This document shows, in pieces, positions 51,123-60,300 of a stretch of 64,000 nt of DNA (positions are counted from its first letter, which is position 1; the number at the start of each line of letters is the position of its first letter). The notes beneath the pieces were generated by a model, which did not search any database, had not been told where the DNA came from, and saw nothing but the letters and a program-made list of their open reading frames with translations. The position numbers and the translations under genes were made by a program. The DNA is from Bacteroidales bacterium (GTDB taxonomy: Bacteria; Bacteroidota; Bacteroidia; Bacteroidales; VadinHA17), in contig JAJFVL010000018.1 in NCBI GenBank assembly GCA_021371855.1, forward strand, positions 434,001 through 498,000. The letters run 5' to 3'.

Positions 51123-52478
51123 TCAGACATTTTCAGGAACTACAAAAGGTTCACGATATTGCCGGGAAAGAAGGGAATCAGCCTCCGGATCATTAATGAA
51201 TTTCATCTTTTGAGGATCAAATTCCAGTGATCTTCCCAGACGATATGCAATATTACCCAGGTGAATCAAAGCACAGGAATAGAATCCTTCCTTAATATTC
51301 CCGTTTGCAAGATCCTGGTTATTATTAACTATAGCCTTAATAAAATTCTCGTAATGATCACCAGGCCCATTACCCCGTTCTCCCGGCACCCGTTCTTTTC
51401 CAATATAAGCCTGCCACTCATTTACATTCTTAGTCAGATATCCTTTTGAACCAAAGAACAGGTTGCCTATGCTATTTTCAGAACTTACCATATAAGTATT
51501 TCCCGATGCCGTGCCTTCACTGACAACACCTTCCCTGTTGGTTATCCAGTGACGGACCTCAAACTGAAGTATTTTTTTCTTATCGCCGCCACCATCCGGA
51601 TTTGGGAACTCAAAAACAGTGATCAGATCATTGGGTGTTTGCTGATCATCGTTAAACATAAAATGGCCTCCGATTGAACTTATTTTTGTCGGAAGAGTGA
51701 CCCCCAGTCCCCACCTTGCAATATCCATTTCATGAACTCCCTGATTACCCATATCTCCATTACCATAATCCCAGTTCCAATGCCAGTTATAATGAAACCG
51801 GTTTCTCGAGAATGGTCTGAGAGGTGCCGGTCCCAGCCATAAGTTGTAATCGACACCTGCAGGAACAGGCTCATCGGGTGTTTTTCCAATAGTATCCCGC
51901 CATTTATAGCAAAGGCCTTTCGCCATATACACTTCTCCCAGATTCCCGTCATGAAGGAATTTTGCCATCGATTGCGCGCATGGATTACTCCTCTGTTCTG
52001 CACCATCCTGAACGATCTTCTTATATTTTTCTGCAGCTTCAACCAGTTTCCGGCCTTCATAAAAATTATGACAGCACGGTTTTTCCACAGACACATGTTT
52101 ACCTGCCTGAAGTGCCCATATCGACGCAAGCGAATGCCAGTGGTTAGGCGTTACAATTGAAACAGCATCAATATCCTTGTCCTCATACAATACCCTCATA
52201 TCCGTATAAGTCTTAGGCTTTTCCAATCCTTTATCGAGGAAATGTTTTTTTATCAGTTCACCGAACAGGTTGCTGTCTACATCACAAAGCGCAACCACAC
52301 GGGCATTTTTCAGCTTCGAATAACCTGATATATGCAACTGTCCCTGTCCCCGTATCCCTATCACTGCAACATTTACCCTGTCATTAGCACCCTTCCATCC
52401 CGGTTTCAGGATAATAGGAGCAACAGCCAAACCGGCCGTCCCTGATATAACCTTCTTACCAAATTCACGTCGATTCAT
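51123..52478 (-). CDS. Tat-exported Gfo/Idh/MocA oxidoreductase
   Basis: A 451-residue protein with twin-arginine signal MNRREFGKKVISGTAGLAVAP. The Rossmann domain (about 30-160) has VNVAVIGIRGQGQLH, VVALCDVD, DIDAVSIVTPNHWH and the family EKP motif VSVEKPCCH. The C-terminal domain has the DYNLWLGPAP and WHWNWDYGNGDMGNQGVHEMD segments typical of the secreted Bacteroidota branch. Members use NAD(P) bound tightly and act on sugars or cyclitols; some are retaining glycosidases of GH109 type, so that alternative remains open. A second member lies at 60860. Confidence 0.9.
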   Translation of the reverse strand: MNRREFGKKVISGTAGLAVAPIILKPGWKGANDRVNVAVIGIRGQGQLHISGYSKLKNARVVALCDVDSNLFGELIKKHFLDKGLEKPKTYTDMRVLYEDKDIDAVSIVTPNHWHSLASIWALQAGKHVSVEKPCCHNFYEGRKLVEAAEKYKKIVQDGAEQRSNPCAQSMAKFLHDGNLGEVYMAKGLCYKWRDTIGKTPDEPVPAGVDYNLWLGPAPLRPFSRNRFHYNWHWNWDYGNGDMGNQGVHEMDIARWGLGVTLPTKISSIGGHFMFNDDQQTPNDLITVFEFPNPDGGGDKKKILQFEVRHWITNREGVVSEGTASGNTYMVSSENSIGNLFFGSKGYLTKNVNEWQAYIGKERVPGERGNGPGDHYENFIKAIVNNNQDLANGNIKEGFYSCALIHLGNIAYRLGRSLEFDPQKMKFINDPEADSLLSRQYREPFVVPENV

Positions 52479-52633
52479 AAGCTGATTATTTAAATAATTA
52501 ATTATATCATTTCAAGATTGGATATTGTTCATTTCAAGCCATATCGTTTCCCGAATGTACAGAAAATATTTTCCACCTCTCTTTTCCTGAAAAAATTTAT
52601 TTCAATTAAGGATAAATTTTAATAATACGCAGA

Positions 52634-53866
52634 TTATCCAAAGAAGAGATATGCAACCAATATTGCAGCGGTAAAACCAGCAAGATCAGCAAGCAAACCA
52701 CACCCTATCGCATATCTTGTATTTTTAATACCAACCGAACCAAAGTACACTGCAATAATATAAAATGTCGTATCGGTAGTTCCCTGCATTGTGCAGGCTA
52801 ACCGACCTATGAATGAATCGGCTCCGTGTGTTGTCATTGCATCAACCATCAACCCGCGAGCTCCGCTTCCTGAAAGTGGTTTCATGAATGCAACAGGCAA
52901 TGCTCCGGTAAATTGGGTATCAATACCCATCCATCCAAAAAACGCGGCAATTCCTGAGATAATGAAATCCATTGCACCTGATGCTCTGAATACACCAATT
53001 GCCACCAGAATAGCAACAAGGAATGGAATAATCTTGATGGCGATATTAAATCCTTCCCTGGCACCCTCGATAAAAGCGTCATAGACATTCACCTTTTTCA
53101 GGAATGCCAGGACTATAAAGATTACAATGATCGACATCAGAATAAAATTTGCCGCAAAGGTTGAGATCGTCGAGATCTGCTCCTTAGGAAGCCCGCTGAA
53201 ATAAAATATTATTCCGGCTATTATTGCAGTAAGCCCCCCGAGATATGCCATGATAACCTTATTGAACAAGTTGATCTTCTGGATTATAGCAACGCTTAAT
53301 ATCCCTGTGATGGAAGCAGCAAAAGTTGAAATCAGAATCGGTATAAAAATATCAGCCGGATTTGCTGCTCCAAGCTGGGTCCTGTAAACAATGATGCTGA
53401 CCGGAATGATGGTAAGCCCTGCTGCATTAAGGACCAGAAACATAATCTGGGCATTTGAGGCAGTCTCTTTATCAGGATTGGCTTCCTGCAACTCTTTCAT
53501 TGCCTTAAGCCCCATTGGAGTAGCAGCATTATCCAGACCAAGCATATTTGCAGAGATGTTCAGCATTATCGATCCATATGCAGGGTGACCTTTGGGAAGT
53601 CCCGGGAAGAGCTTCTGAAAAAGAGGGCCCATGAGCTTGCCAAGAATATCAACAACGCCTCCTTTCTCTCCAACCTTCAGTAATCCCATCCAGAGGGTAA
53701 GAGCCCCGGTCAGTCCGAGTGAAATTTCGAAACCTGTTTTTGCATTTGAGAAAACCGCACTGATCAGATCATTGAATATTTGCGTATTGCCTGCAAATAT
53801 CAATTGCCCCAGAGCAACAAGAAAACCAACGAGGAAAAAAGCAATCCAGATGTAGTTTAATGCCAT
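52634..53866 (-). CDS. SpmA-SpmB-like nucleoside-recognition membrane protein
   Basis: 410 residues from MALNYIWIAFFLVGFLVALGQ; an open frame continues to 54220 but that extension would run through the divergent KDPG-aldolase gene. About ten transmembrane segments. The protein joins the two halves known separately as SpmA and SpmB: first half with MGLLKVGEKGGVVDIL and NISANMLGLDNAATPMGLKAMKELQ, second half with MKPLSGSGARGLMVD and MQGTTDTTFYIIAVYFGSVG. The family is linked to spore maturation in Firmicutes and to nucleoside or ion transport by fold; in non-sporulating Bacteroidota its role is not known. Confidence 0.88.
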   Translation of the reverse strand: MALNYIWIAFFLVGFLVALGQLIFAGNTQIFNDLISAVFSNAKTGFEISLGLTGALTLWMGLLKVGEKGGVVDILGKLMGPLFQKLFPGLPKGHPAYGSIMLNISANMLGLDNAATPMGLKAMKELQEANPDKETASNAQIMFLVLNAAGLTIIPVSIIVYRTQLGAANPADIFIPILISTFAASITGILSVAIIQKINLFNKVIMAYLGGLTAIIAGIIFYFSGLPKEQISTISTFAANFILMSIIVIFIVLAFLKKVNVYDAFIEGAREGFNIAIKIIPFLVAILVAIGVFRASGAMDFIISGIAAFFGWMGIDTQFTGALPVAFMKPLSGSGARGLMVDAMTTHGADSFIGRLACTMQGTTDTTFYIIAVYFGSVGIKNTRYAIGCGLLADLAGFTAAILVAYLFFG

Positions 53867-54029
53867 CCTATTAAATTGAGTTGCTAAGATAATTATTAGG
53901 AAAGATAAAAGACAAAAGTAAAAAGATAAAATTGAGGGGGTGGGTATGAGGGATGGGGTGCGAAGCATTACTTCTGTTAAATAATCATAATTAGTAAAAC
54001 TGATTCTTTTTATCTTTAGTGGTATTAGG

Positions 54030-54037
54030 TATATTTG
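54030..54037 (+). promoter_or_regulatory. -7 promoter element of the KDPG aldolase gene
   Basis: TATATTTG matches TAnnTTTG exactly and ends 18 bases before the ATG at 54056. This placement decides the start: an upstream frame from 54035 would begin inside the promoter. Confidence 0.6.
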
Positions 54038-54055
54038 TATTATAAAAAAATTATT

Positions 54056-54730
54056 ATGGCACGATTTAACAGAGTGGATGTTATTCTTAAAATGAAGGAA
54101 GCAGGTATTGTACCTGTATTCTATAATAAAGATGCGGAAATATGCAGGAACGTGATCAAGGCTTGTTTTGACGGTGGTATTAAAGTTTTTGAATTTACCA
54201 ATCGCGGTGACTATGCTCATGAGATATTCAGTGAGCTTGGCAAATGGGCTGAGAAAGAGATTCCTGGTATGATACTGGGTGTGGGATCTGTAGTTGATCC
54301 GGGAACAGCTTCACTTTATATGCAATTGGGAGCCAATTTCATTGTTTCCCCTGTTCTGAATCCTGAAATGGCAAAAGTTTGTAACCGCAGGAAAGTCCTG
54401 TGGTCACCCGGATGCGGATCACTGTCAGAAATAAGTTATGCTGAAGAACTTGGCGCTGAGATAGTTAAAATATTCCCTGGATCATCTGTCGGAGGTCCTG
54501 GTTTTGTAAAAGCAATAAAAGGCCCATGCCCATGGACAAGCATCATGCCTACCGGAGGTGTAGAACCAACGGTTGAAAATTTAAAAGCATGGTTCGAAGC
54601 AGGTGTTGCCTGTGTCGGAATGGGATCAAATCTCTTCACTAAGGATCTTATACAGAAAAAAGACTGGAAAATGCTTACTCAGAAAGTTGCTGAAGCAGTT
54701 GAAATAGTAAAATCCGTAAGGAAAGCTTAA
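54056..54730 (+). CDS. eda: KDPG/KHG-type aldolase
   Basis: A 224-residue class I aldolase. Residues about 10-215 form the barrel, with VPVFYNKD, the conserved Glu/Arg region FEFTNRGDYAHEIF, VGSVVDPGTASLYMQLGANFIVSPV, the Schiff-base lysine in GAEIVKIFPGS (about 140), and TGGVEPTVENLKAWF with GMGSNLF at the phosphate site. It splits 2-keto-3-deoxy-6-phosphogluconate or a related keto-acid into pyruvate and an aldehyde. It is divergent from the sugar-acid transport and oxidoreductase genes, supporting a shared catabolic role. The matching kinase and dehydratase are not in the window. Confidence 0.9.
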   Translation: MARFNRVDVILKMKEAGIVPVFYNKDAEICRNVIKACFDGGIKVFEFTNRGDYAHEIFSELGKWAEKEIPGMILGVGSVVDPGTASLYMQLGANFIVSPVLNPEMAKVCNRRKVLWSPGCGSLSEISYAEELGAEIVKIFPGSSVGGPGFVKAIKGPCPWTSIMPTGGVEPTVENLKAWFEAGVACVGMGSNLFTKDLIQKKDWKMLTQKVAEAVEIVKSVRKA

Positions 54731-54769
54731 ATATTTTGACCTGAATAAGATTCTATGAAATCTTTTGCC

Positions 54770-54792
54770 AGCACGGATTTGTAATCCGTGCT
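54770..54792. repeat. Palindromic AGCACGGATT...AATCCGTGCT element
   Basis: AGCACGGATT and AATCCGTGCT arms around a short loop form a near-perfect hairpin 40 bases after the KDPG aldolase stop; a relative lies at 54879-54899. It could serve as a terminator but lacks a T-tract. Confidence 0.7.
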
Positions 54793-54878
54793 TAGAAATA
54801 ATGTTGATTAAGAAAGGATTTTTGTAAGAAATGAATTGCTTTAGAATGGAAATTATATGGATTGTAATAAAGTAAAAG

Positions 54879-54899
54879 GCACGGATTGCAAATCCGCGC
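54879..54899. repeat. Second GCACGGATT...AATCCGCGC palindrome
   Basis: GCACGGATTGCAAATCCGCGC forms a stem with one mismatch. It ends 5 bases before the nitroreductase start codon, so it may occlude or structure the 5' leader of that message. Confidence 0.65.
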
Positions 54900-54904
54900 C
54901 AGCG

Positions 54905-55558
54905 ATGATGAAAAGAAGGATATTGAGTTTTTTGTTTTTTGCATTAGCATGTACCATGTTCATGACTGTTTCAGCACAGGATATCAAACTGCCGGCACCC
55001 GATAAAACGGGCGGCAAGCCTCTTATGCAGGCCCTCAGCGAGAGACAATCCCTGAGATCATATACAAAAGACAGCCTGACACAACAACAGCTTTCCAACC
55101 TTCTGTGGGCCGGCTGGGGAATTAACAGGCCTGATAAAAGAAGAACCGCGCCATCGGCAATGAACGACCAGGAGATTGATATGTACATTACACTGCCGGG
55201 AGGACTTTATCTGTATATCGCCGAATCACATACATTGAAAATAATTAACAATAAAGACCTCAGAAGATTAACAGGCACACAATCTTTTGTTGGCACTGCA
55301 GCATTAAACATTGTATATGTTGCTGATTTATCAAAACACGGGAAAAGTGAAAGTGAAAAAATTGAAGATTCCGATTTACTGTTATCATATGCCAATACAG
55401 CATTTATTGCACAGAACATCTATCTCTACTGTGCATCTGAAAATTTGGGTTGTATTATAAGAGGATCTATATCAAAAGACCGTCTCGCTTCAGAGATGGG
55501 TCTCAGAGCTAATCAGAAAATAACACTTGCACAGACTGTAGGCATACCGGATAAATAA
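54905..55558 (+). CDS. Secreted SagB-type nitroreductase
   Basis: About 217 residues from MMKRRILSFLFFALACTMFMTVSAQ, a signal peptide; upstream in-frame codons from 54857 run through a palindromic repeat and are not credible. The nitroreductase-fold domain shows SERQSLRSYTKDSLTQQQLSNLLWAGWGINRP and RRTAPSAMNDQ (FMN phosphate contacts), SYANTAFIAQNIYLYCASENLGCIIRG and a C-terminal VGIPDK. SagB/ThcOx-like members are FMN-dependent oxidases or reductases; small secreted forms occur in Bacteroidota with unknown substrates. It is followed by a strong terminator. Confidence 0.85.
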   Translation: MMKRRILSFLFFALACTMFMTVSAQDIKLPAPDKTGGKPLMQALSERQSLRSYTKDSLTQQQLSNLLWAGWGINRPDKRRTAPSAMNDQEIDMYITLPGGLYLYIAESHTLKIINNKDLRRLTGTQSFVGTAALNIVYVADLSKHGKSESEKIEDSDLLLSYANTAFIAQNIYLYCASENLGCIIRGSISKDRLASEMGLRANQKITLAQTVGIPDK

Positions 55559-55580
55559 TAGCTATATCCTTAAATATTAA

Positions 55581-55632
55581 AACCACGGATCGCTGAATTC
55601 ATTATGGAATCAGAAAATCCGTGGTTTTTTAT
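55581..55632 (+). terminator. Rho-independent terminator after the nitroreductase gene
   Basis: AACCACGGAT (55581) pairs with ATCCGTGGTT (about 55617-55626), with a run of six T from 55625. A longer inner loop of about 26 bases is partly paired (GAATTC, GGAATC). It lies 23 bases after the stop codon. Confidence 0.75.
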
Positions 55633-55640
55633 ATTATTAC

Positions 55641-55690
55641 TTTTTTGTTACACAGAGAGCACAGAGGAGACACAGAGGGTCACAGAGGTA
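55641..55690. repeat. CACAGAG-family repeat and nearby C12 tract
   Basis: TACACAGAGAGCACAGAGGA and further CACAGAG words continue to about 55690, as in the inverted-repeat element at 10238-10382. A homopolymer of 12 C follows at 55712-55723, just outside the 3' end of the fucosidase gene. No gene is visible here. Confidence 0.7.
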
Positions 55691-55729
55691 ATTCTCCCCT
55701 TCTCATTTTCTCCCCCCCCCCCCTCTCAA

Positions 55730-57175
55730 TTATTCTCCCGGAGCCCTGTAAAGCTCAATATTTGATATAACCGGGCAGGCTTTCGATTCAGCGATAGTTA
55801 CTTTAATTTTCGAAGCCTTTACAACAGGAAATTTCCTTATCACTTTATGACCTATGGTTGTACCATCAAGTATTTGTTTCCATCCGCCATCGACAAAAGC
55901 TGAAACATTGAATTCCTGAACTCTCTGACCCAGCTTAATATATTCCTGAAGGATGATCCTGTTCACTTCAGTCTCAGCTCCAAGGTTTATAACCACATCG
56001 CCTGTTGTTTTCGAATCACTTGTTGCCCAATATGTTTCAGGATCCCCGTCATTAACATTAAGGCCTTTGTATTCTTTTCCTCTGCACTCAGAAGCAGTTA
56101 CTTTCTTTCCTTTTGCAAGATCAGTTTCGAACTCTTTGTCACGCAATTCTTTGAAGGCCAGTACCGATTTGACGTCATTCTCATTTAAAAGTCCTCTTCT
56201 GTCAGGAGGGATATTAAGGAGAAGATTACTGTTTCTGCCGACTGAAGAATAATAAAGCTCAAGCAGGTTCTCAGGTGACCTTACAAGTGAATCCTGATTC
56301 CGGTGATAAAACCATCCGGGACGGATTGAGACATCTACTTCAGCAGGTACCCAGTAATTCCCATCTTCATGACCTTCTCCAAGTATCTTTGCAAAATTAC
56401 CTCCCGGGTACATCTCATCTTTTTTAAGCAGACACCAGTTGGTCAGGCTACCCATTCCGCTTTCATTTCCAACCCAGCGGACATCGGGTCCTGCATCACT
56501 GAACATTACGGCGGATGGCTGTAACTCTCTGACGATCTTGTGAGTATTTGGCCAGTCATAATAAGTTTTATTATCAATATTCCTTTTTTCTCTGGCTCCG
56601 CCATAATAACCGTTACCACCATTTGCGCCATCGAACCATACTTCGAAAACATCGCCATAATTTTTAAGAAGCTCTCTTAACTGATTACGGTAGTATGTCA
56701 GGTATCCGGGAGTACTATAGATCGAACTGTTCCTGTCCCATGGCGACAGGTAAACTCCGAACTTGAGACCATACTCATCGCATGCCTGCCTTAGTTCCCT
56801 TACAACATCACCCTTACCATCTTTCCAGATTGAGTTTTTCACGGAATGTTCGGTGAATTGAGATGGCCACAGGCAAAAACCATCATGGTGTTTGGCAGTT
56901 ATTATTATGCCTTTCATCCCGGCTTCCTTTGCAACTTTTGCCCACTGACGGCAATCGAGTTCCGACGGATTAAAAACCGATTCTTTTTCATCTCCGTAAC
57001 CCCATTCCTTATCGGTGAATGTATTAACGGTAAAATGAGCAAACATGTAATACTCCATATCGTGCCATGCAAGCTGCCTCGCCGAAGGAACCGGACCAAA
57101 TGGTTCCGGAGGTTTCACCTTTGAACATCCATTCAGAAGAATAACTGAAATCAGAAGAATAAATACTCTTTTCAT
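55730..57175 (-). CDS. GH29 alpha-L-fucosidase lipoprotein with C-terminal F5/8-type domain
   Basis: A 481-residue lipoprotein (MKRVFILLISVILLNGCSK). The GH29 barrel (about 30-340) has MFAHFTVNTFTDKEWGYGDE, IITAKHHDGFCLWPS, KFGVYLSPWDRNS, and the nucleophile Asp in FEVWFDGANGG. The remaining ~130 residues (GKKVTASECRGKEYKGLNVNDGDPETYW ...) form a galactose-binding-like F5/8 type C module. The enzyme releases alpha-linked fucose from glycans by a retaining mechanism. It is the last of a leftward set with the twin-DUF1080 protein and Gfo/Idh gene upstream. Confidence 0.92.
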   Translation of the reverse strand: MKRVFILLISVILLNGCSKVKPPEPFGPVPSARQLAWHDMEYYMFAHFTVNTFTDKEWGYGDEKESVFNPSELDCRQWAKVAKEAGMKGIIITAKHHDGFCLWPSQFTEHSVKNSIWKDGKGDVVRELRQACDEYGLKFGVYLSPWDRNSSIYSTPGYLTYYRNQLRELLKNYGDVFEVWFDGANGGNGYYGGAREKRNIDNKTYYDWPNTHKIVRELQPSAVMFSDAGPDVRWVGNESGMGSLTNWCLLKKDEMYPGGNFAKILGEGHEDGNYWVPAEVDVSIRPGWFYHRNQDSLVRSPENLLELYYSSVGRNSNLLLNIPPDRRGLLNENDVKSVLAFKELRDKEFETDLAKGKKVTASECRGKEYKGLNVNDGDPETYWATSDSKTTGDVVINLGAETEVNRIILQEYIKLGQRVQEFNVSAFVDGGWKQILDGTTIGHKVIRKFPVVKASKIKVTIAESKACPVISNIELYRAPGE

Positions 57176-57211
57176 TTTTTTCTATGATTACGGTTTGTAG
57201 GATGCAGTAAT

Positions 57212-57314
57212 TAAAAACTCCGTGTAACTCTGTGAATCCTCTGTGTTCCTCCGTGTCAGTTCTTAAAAAAATTTCACAGAGAGACACATAGAAGGCACAG
57301 AGATCCACAGAGGC
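57212..57314. repeat. CACAGAG-family inverted repeat
   Basis: The left arm (TCCGTGTAACTCTGTGAATC, CTCTGTGTTCCTCCGTGTCA) faces the right arm (TTTCACAGAGAGACAC, GGCACAGAGATCCACAGAGG), with GTTCTTAAAAAAATTT between. It lies in the gap between the HEAT/DUF1080 gene and the fucosidase gene and is a third member of the family. Confidence 0.7.
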
Positions 57315-57338
57315 CTGATATCTATAATTTTAAGTAAT

Positions 57339-60300
57339 CTACAACTCTTTAATCCTGATATTGCGGAATTTAAGTTCTGAGCCATGACCAAGGAAACCAA
57401 TATGTCCGGTCTTGTTTTTTAATCCCGGATGATCATTGTGATCCATGGTACCATTATCTCGAGGACCGGCAATGTCTCCATCCACAATAGTAGTGCCGTT
57501 TAGAATAACTTTTACCTGAGTTCCCTTGACAACCACTTCCTCATAATTCCACTCACCGACAGGTTTCAGATAGTCTCTTTTGGCAGGGATCACACCATAG
57601 ACAGAGCCATGATACTGATAGGGCTTCAGGTTTGCATATACCGGAGCTGTATTGTCGAGAATCTGAAGTTCCATCCCAACATACGCAGCATCGCCGGTGA
57701 GGGGAGCTCTTATTCCAAGACCATTATTTGCACCTGGTGTAAGCTGAAATTCAAAACGGAAAATAAAATCTGCATACTCTTTTTCGGTATAAAGATTTCC
57801 GCCTGAGCCGCTGTTAGGCTTTACAACTATCATTGCATCTTCAGCTACATACGATTCTTTGTTCCCAACCCAGTTATTGAGGTTTCTGCCATTGAAAAGT
57901 GCCACAAATCCATCAGCTTTTTCTTCAGGGGTGAGATTATATTCTTTTTCACTTATCTCCCTGACATAGATATCCCTGAAAGCCAGTTTATTACCGTGAG
58001 CCTGCAATTCTATTGCTCCTTTCGGGAAGATAGGAATATTGCGATCCCAGTAATTTTCCATTGTTACGTTGTCAACAACAAGTTCACCGTTCAGCCATAC
58101 TGAAACTTTCTCTCCTATCATTACTATTCTGAAAGTGTTCCAGTCATCTAAAGGATTATCTGCGACTTTCAAAGGTTTTGATGGATTTTTCTGATTATTG
58201 TATAAACCACCGGATCCAACCTGAGCACCAACTTCTACTCTCGAAGTATCCCAGATCTGTACCTGAGGCGACCCTCTGAGATAGACACCACTATCGCCTT
58301 CTTTAGTAATTTTCCAGTCAACAAGCATCTCAAAATCGCCATATTCCTTAACAGAGCATAGATTATCACCTGTGCCGCTAAACCATATACAACCATCCTT
58401 TACGCTCCAGTTTCCTGCAACTTTCTTATTCGCTTCCAGCTGTTTTTTAGCAAGCTCTGCAGGTTTCATCTTGGCCCGTGCAACAGGGTTTTCAACAAGT
58501 CCCTGCCAGCCTGTAAGATCTTTCCCGTTGAACATCGGTTTAAATCCCTCATCGGCAGGCATTGAGGCCAGATATTTATTAACTTTTTCTTTGTCGTATG
58601 AACTTTCCGGACCGGCAAGTTTCCCGGTTGTCCTGGTAAGAATCTCTTTTACCATGTCGCCATACATTCCGGTTTTCGAATTTACAGTAGGAAGAGCGAT
58701 ATACATTGCCGATTGTGCAGCTTCAGCAGAAGTAGCCGGATCGTCAAGGTAGTTTGCAACAAAGTACAATGACTGATAAGTCTTTAGTTTCCCGGCTTCG
58801 GTCAGTATTTCATTCTTGCGGCCGGCACTCAGGGCATAAGGCATTATCTTACGGTAAAGCAACAATTTCTCGTCGTCAGGCAAAGGAGCGGATTTTATCT
58901 GCTTCACATAACCTTCAAAAGCAGGGCCTTCAAAAGTCTTGTTGCCCGAAGCACAAATCGCATACAATGCTGATGATGCTGAATAATCACACCAGGTGGT
59001 GAGTGCCTTGAAGCAGACATCACGCATTCCCGGATTTCCATTCTCAAATTCCTTTAAGACAACAGCAAGTGCTTCTCTTCCTCCTGTACTTGCAAGAACA
59101 GGTATGATCTTTTCCTTTTGAATTTTTCCTTCCATCGCTTTAAGAAGCGTTGAAGACCTCTTTTCGGGATCAGAAATTTTACCTGCTGAAACTGCCAGCG
59201 CATTTTGTATATCCGAAACCTTATCAGGATTATCATTAACGGCAAGAAGCTCAATCAGTTTTGCCTGGTCTGATGGTTCTGCAAGACTGGCAAGAGCTTT
59301 AATGGCAGCAGCTTTAACAGTTTCATCGGCTGATGAAGTAAACGGAAGAACTTCTCTGAAATATTTATTGTCTTTATTCCATGCCAACAATTCAATTACA
59401 CTTTTCCTGGCAGATGATGAGCCTGATTTAAGAACAGGGATCAGAAGCGGAATGCTCTCACTTCCGGCTACAACTTTAAGAGACGATATTGCAGCTTCCT
59501 GATCAGGATCGCTGTTAAATTTCATCATATAATCTATCAGAGCAGGTACAGCTTTCTTCCCGTTAATTTTAACAACAGCCTTTGCTGCTTCACTCCTTAT
59601 TGCAAAATCCTGATCTGACAACGAAGAAGTTACCAGAGGCAAAGCAGTTGCATCACAACGTGTTCCAAGCATTGTAATAATTTCTGATTTAGCTTCAGGA
59701 ATGGCTTTGGGAAAGTAATCGATCCATTTCTTTGTTACCTCTGTTCCGGGGATAGCTAATGATATGCGCAATGCTGCATTCCTGTATTTTTTATTTGGAT
59801 GAGCAGCAGCTTTGATCAATTCAGACATTGCACTTACACCATGAATACCTGCATAGATATCAAGAGCATCCGTTTTATTCTGAATAGTAAGATCATCGTT
59901 ACATTTCGAGATGATAAGTTTACATATCTTGTCAGCTGTTTTGACATTACCGTTCTTGCCAATATTCCTTGCGTAGTTAAGCAAAGAAGCTGTGGCTCCG
60001 GTTTGTTCCCACTTGTATGAAACTTCTTTTGCAGCTTTCTCCAGAACAGGATATGCTAACGGACTTCCGCTCTGAGCAAGAGCATTATAAGCTGAAGCTT
60101 TAATATTCAGATCATTGCTTGTAGTAAACGAAATATATTCGTTAACAGCAGCCTGCGAATTCATCAGAGCAAGAGCATTCATAGCAGCTGCGGCACATGG
60201 GATATCTTTGTTTTTAAGTGCCTCAGCTAAAATAGTCTCAGCAGTCTTTCCTCCGACAGCTCTTATTACAGCAATGGCAGGTTCACAAATCTCTTTGTTG

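Noticed and set aside
53867..54220. Longer N-terminus of the SpmAB-like protein
   Set aside because: It would overlap the promoter and start of the divergent KDPG aldolase gene and lacks family similarity.
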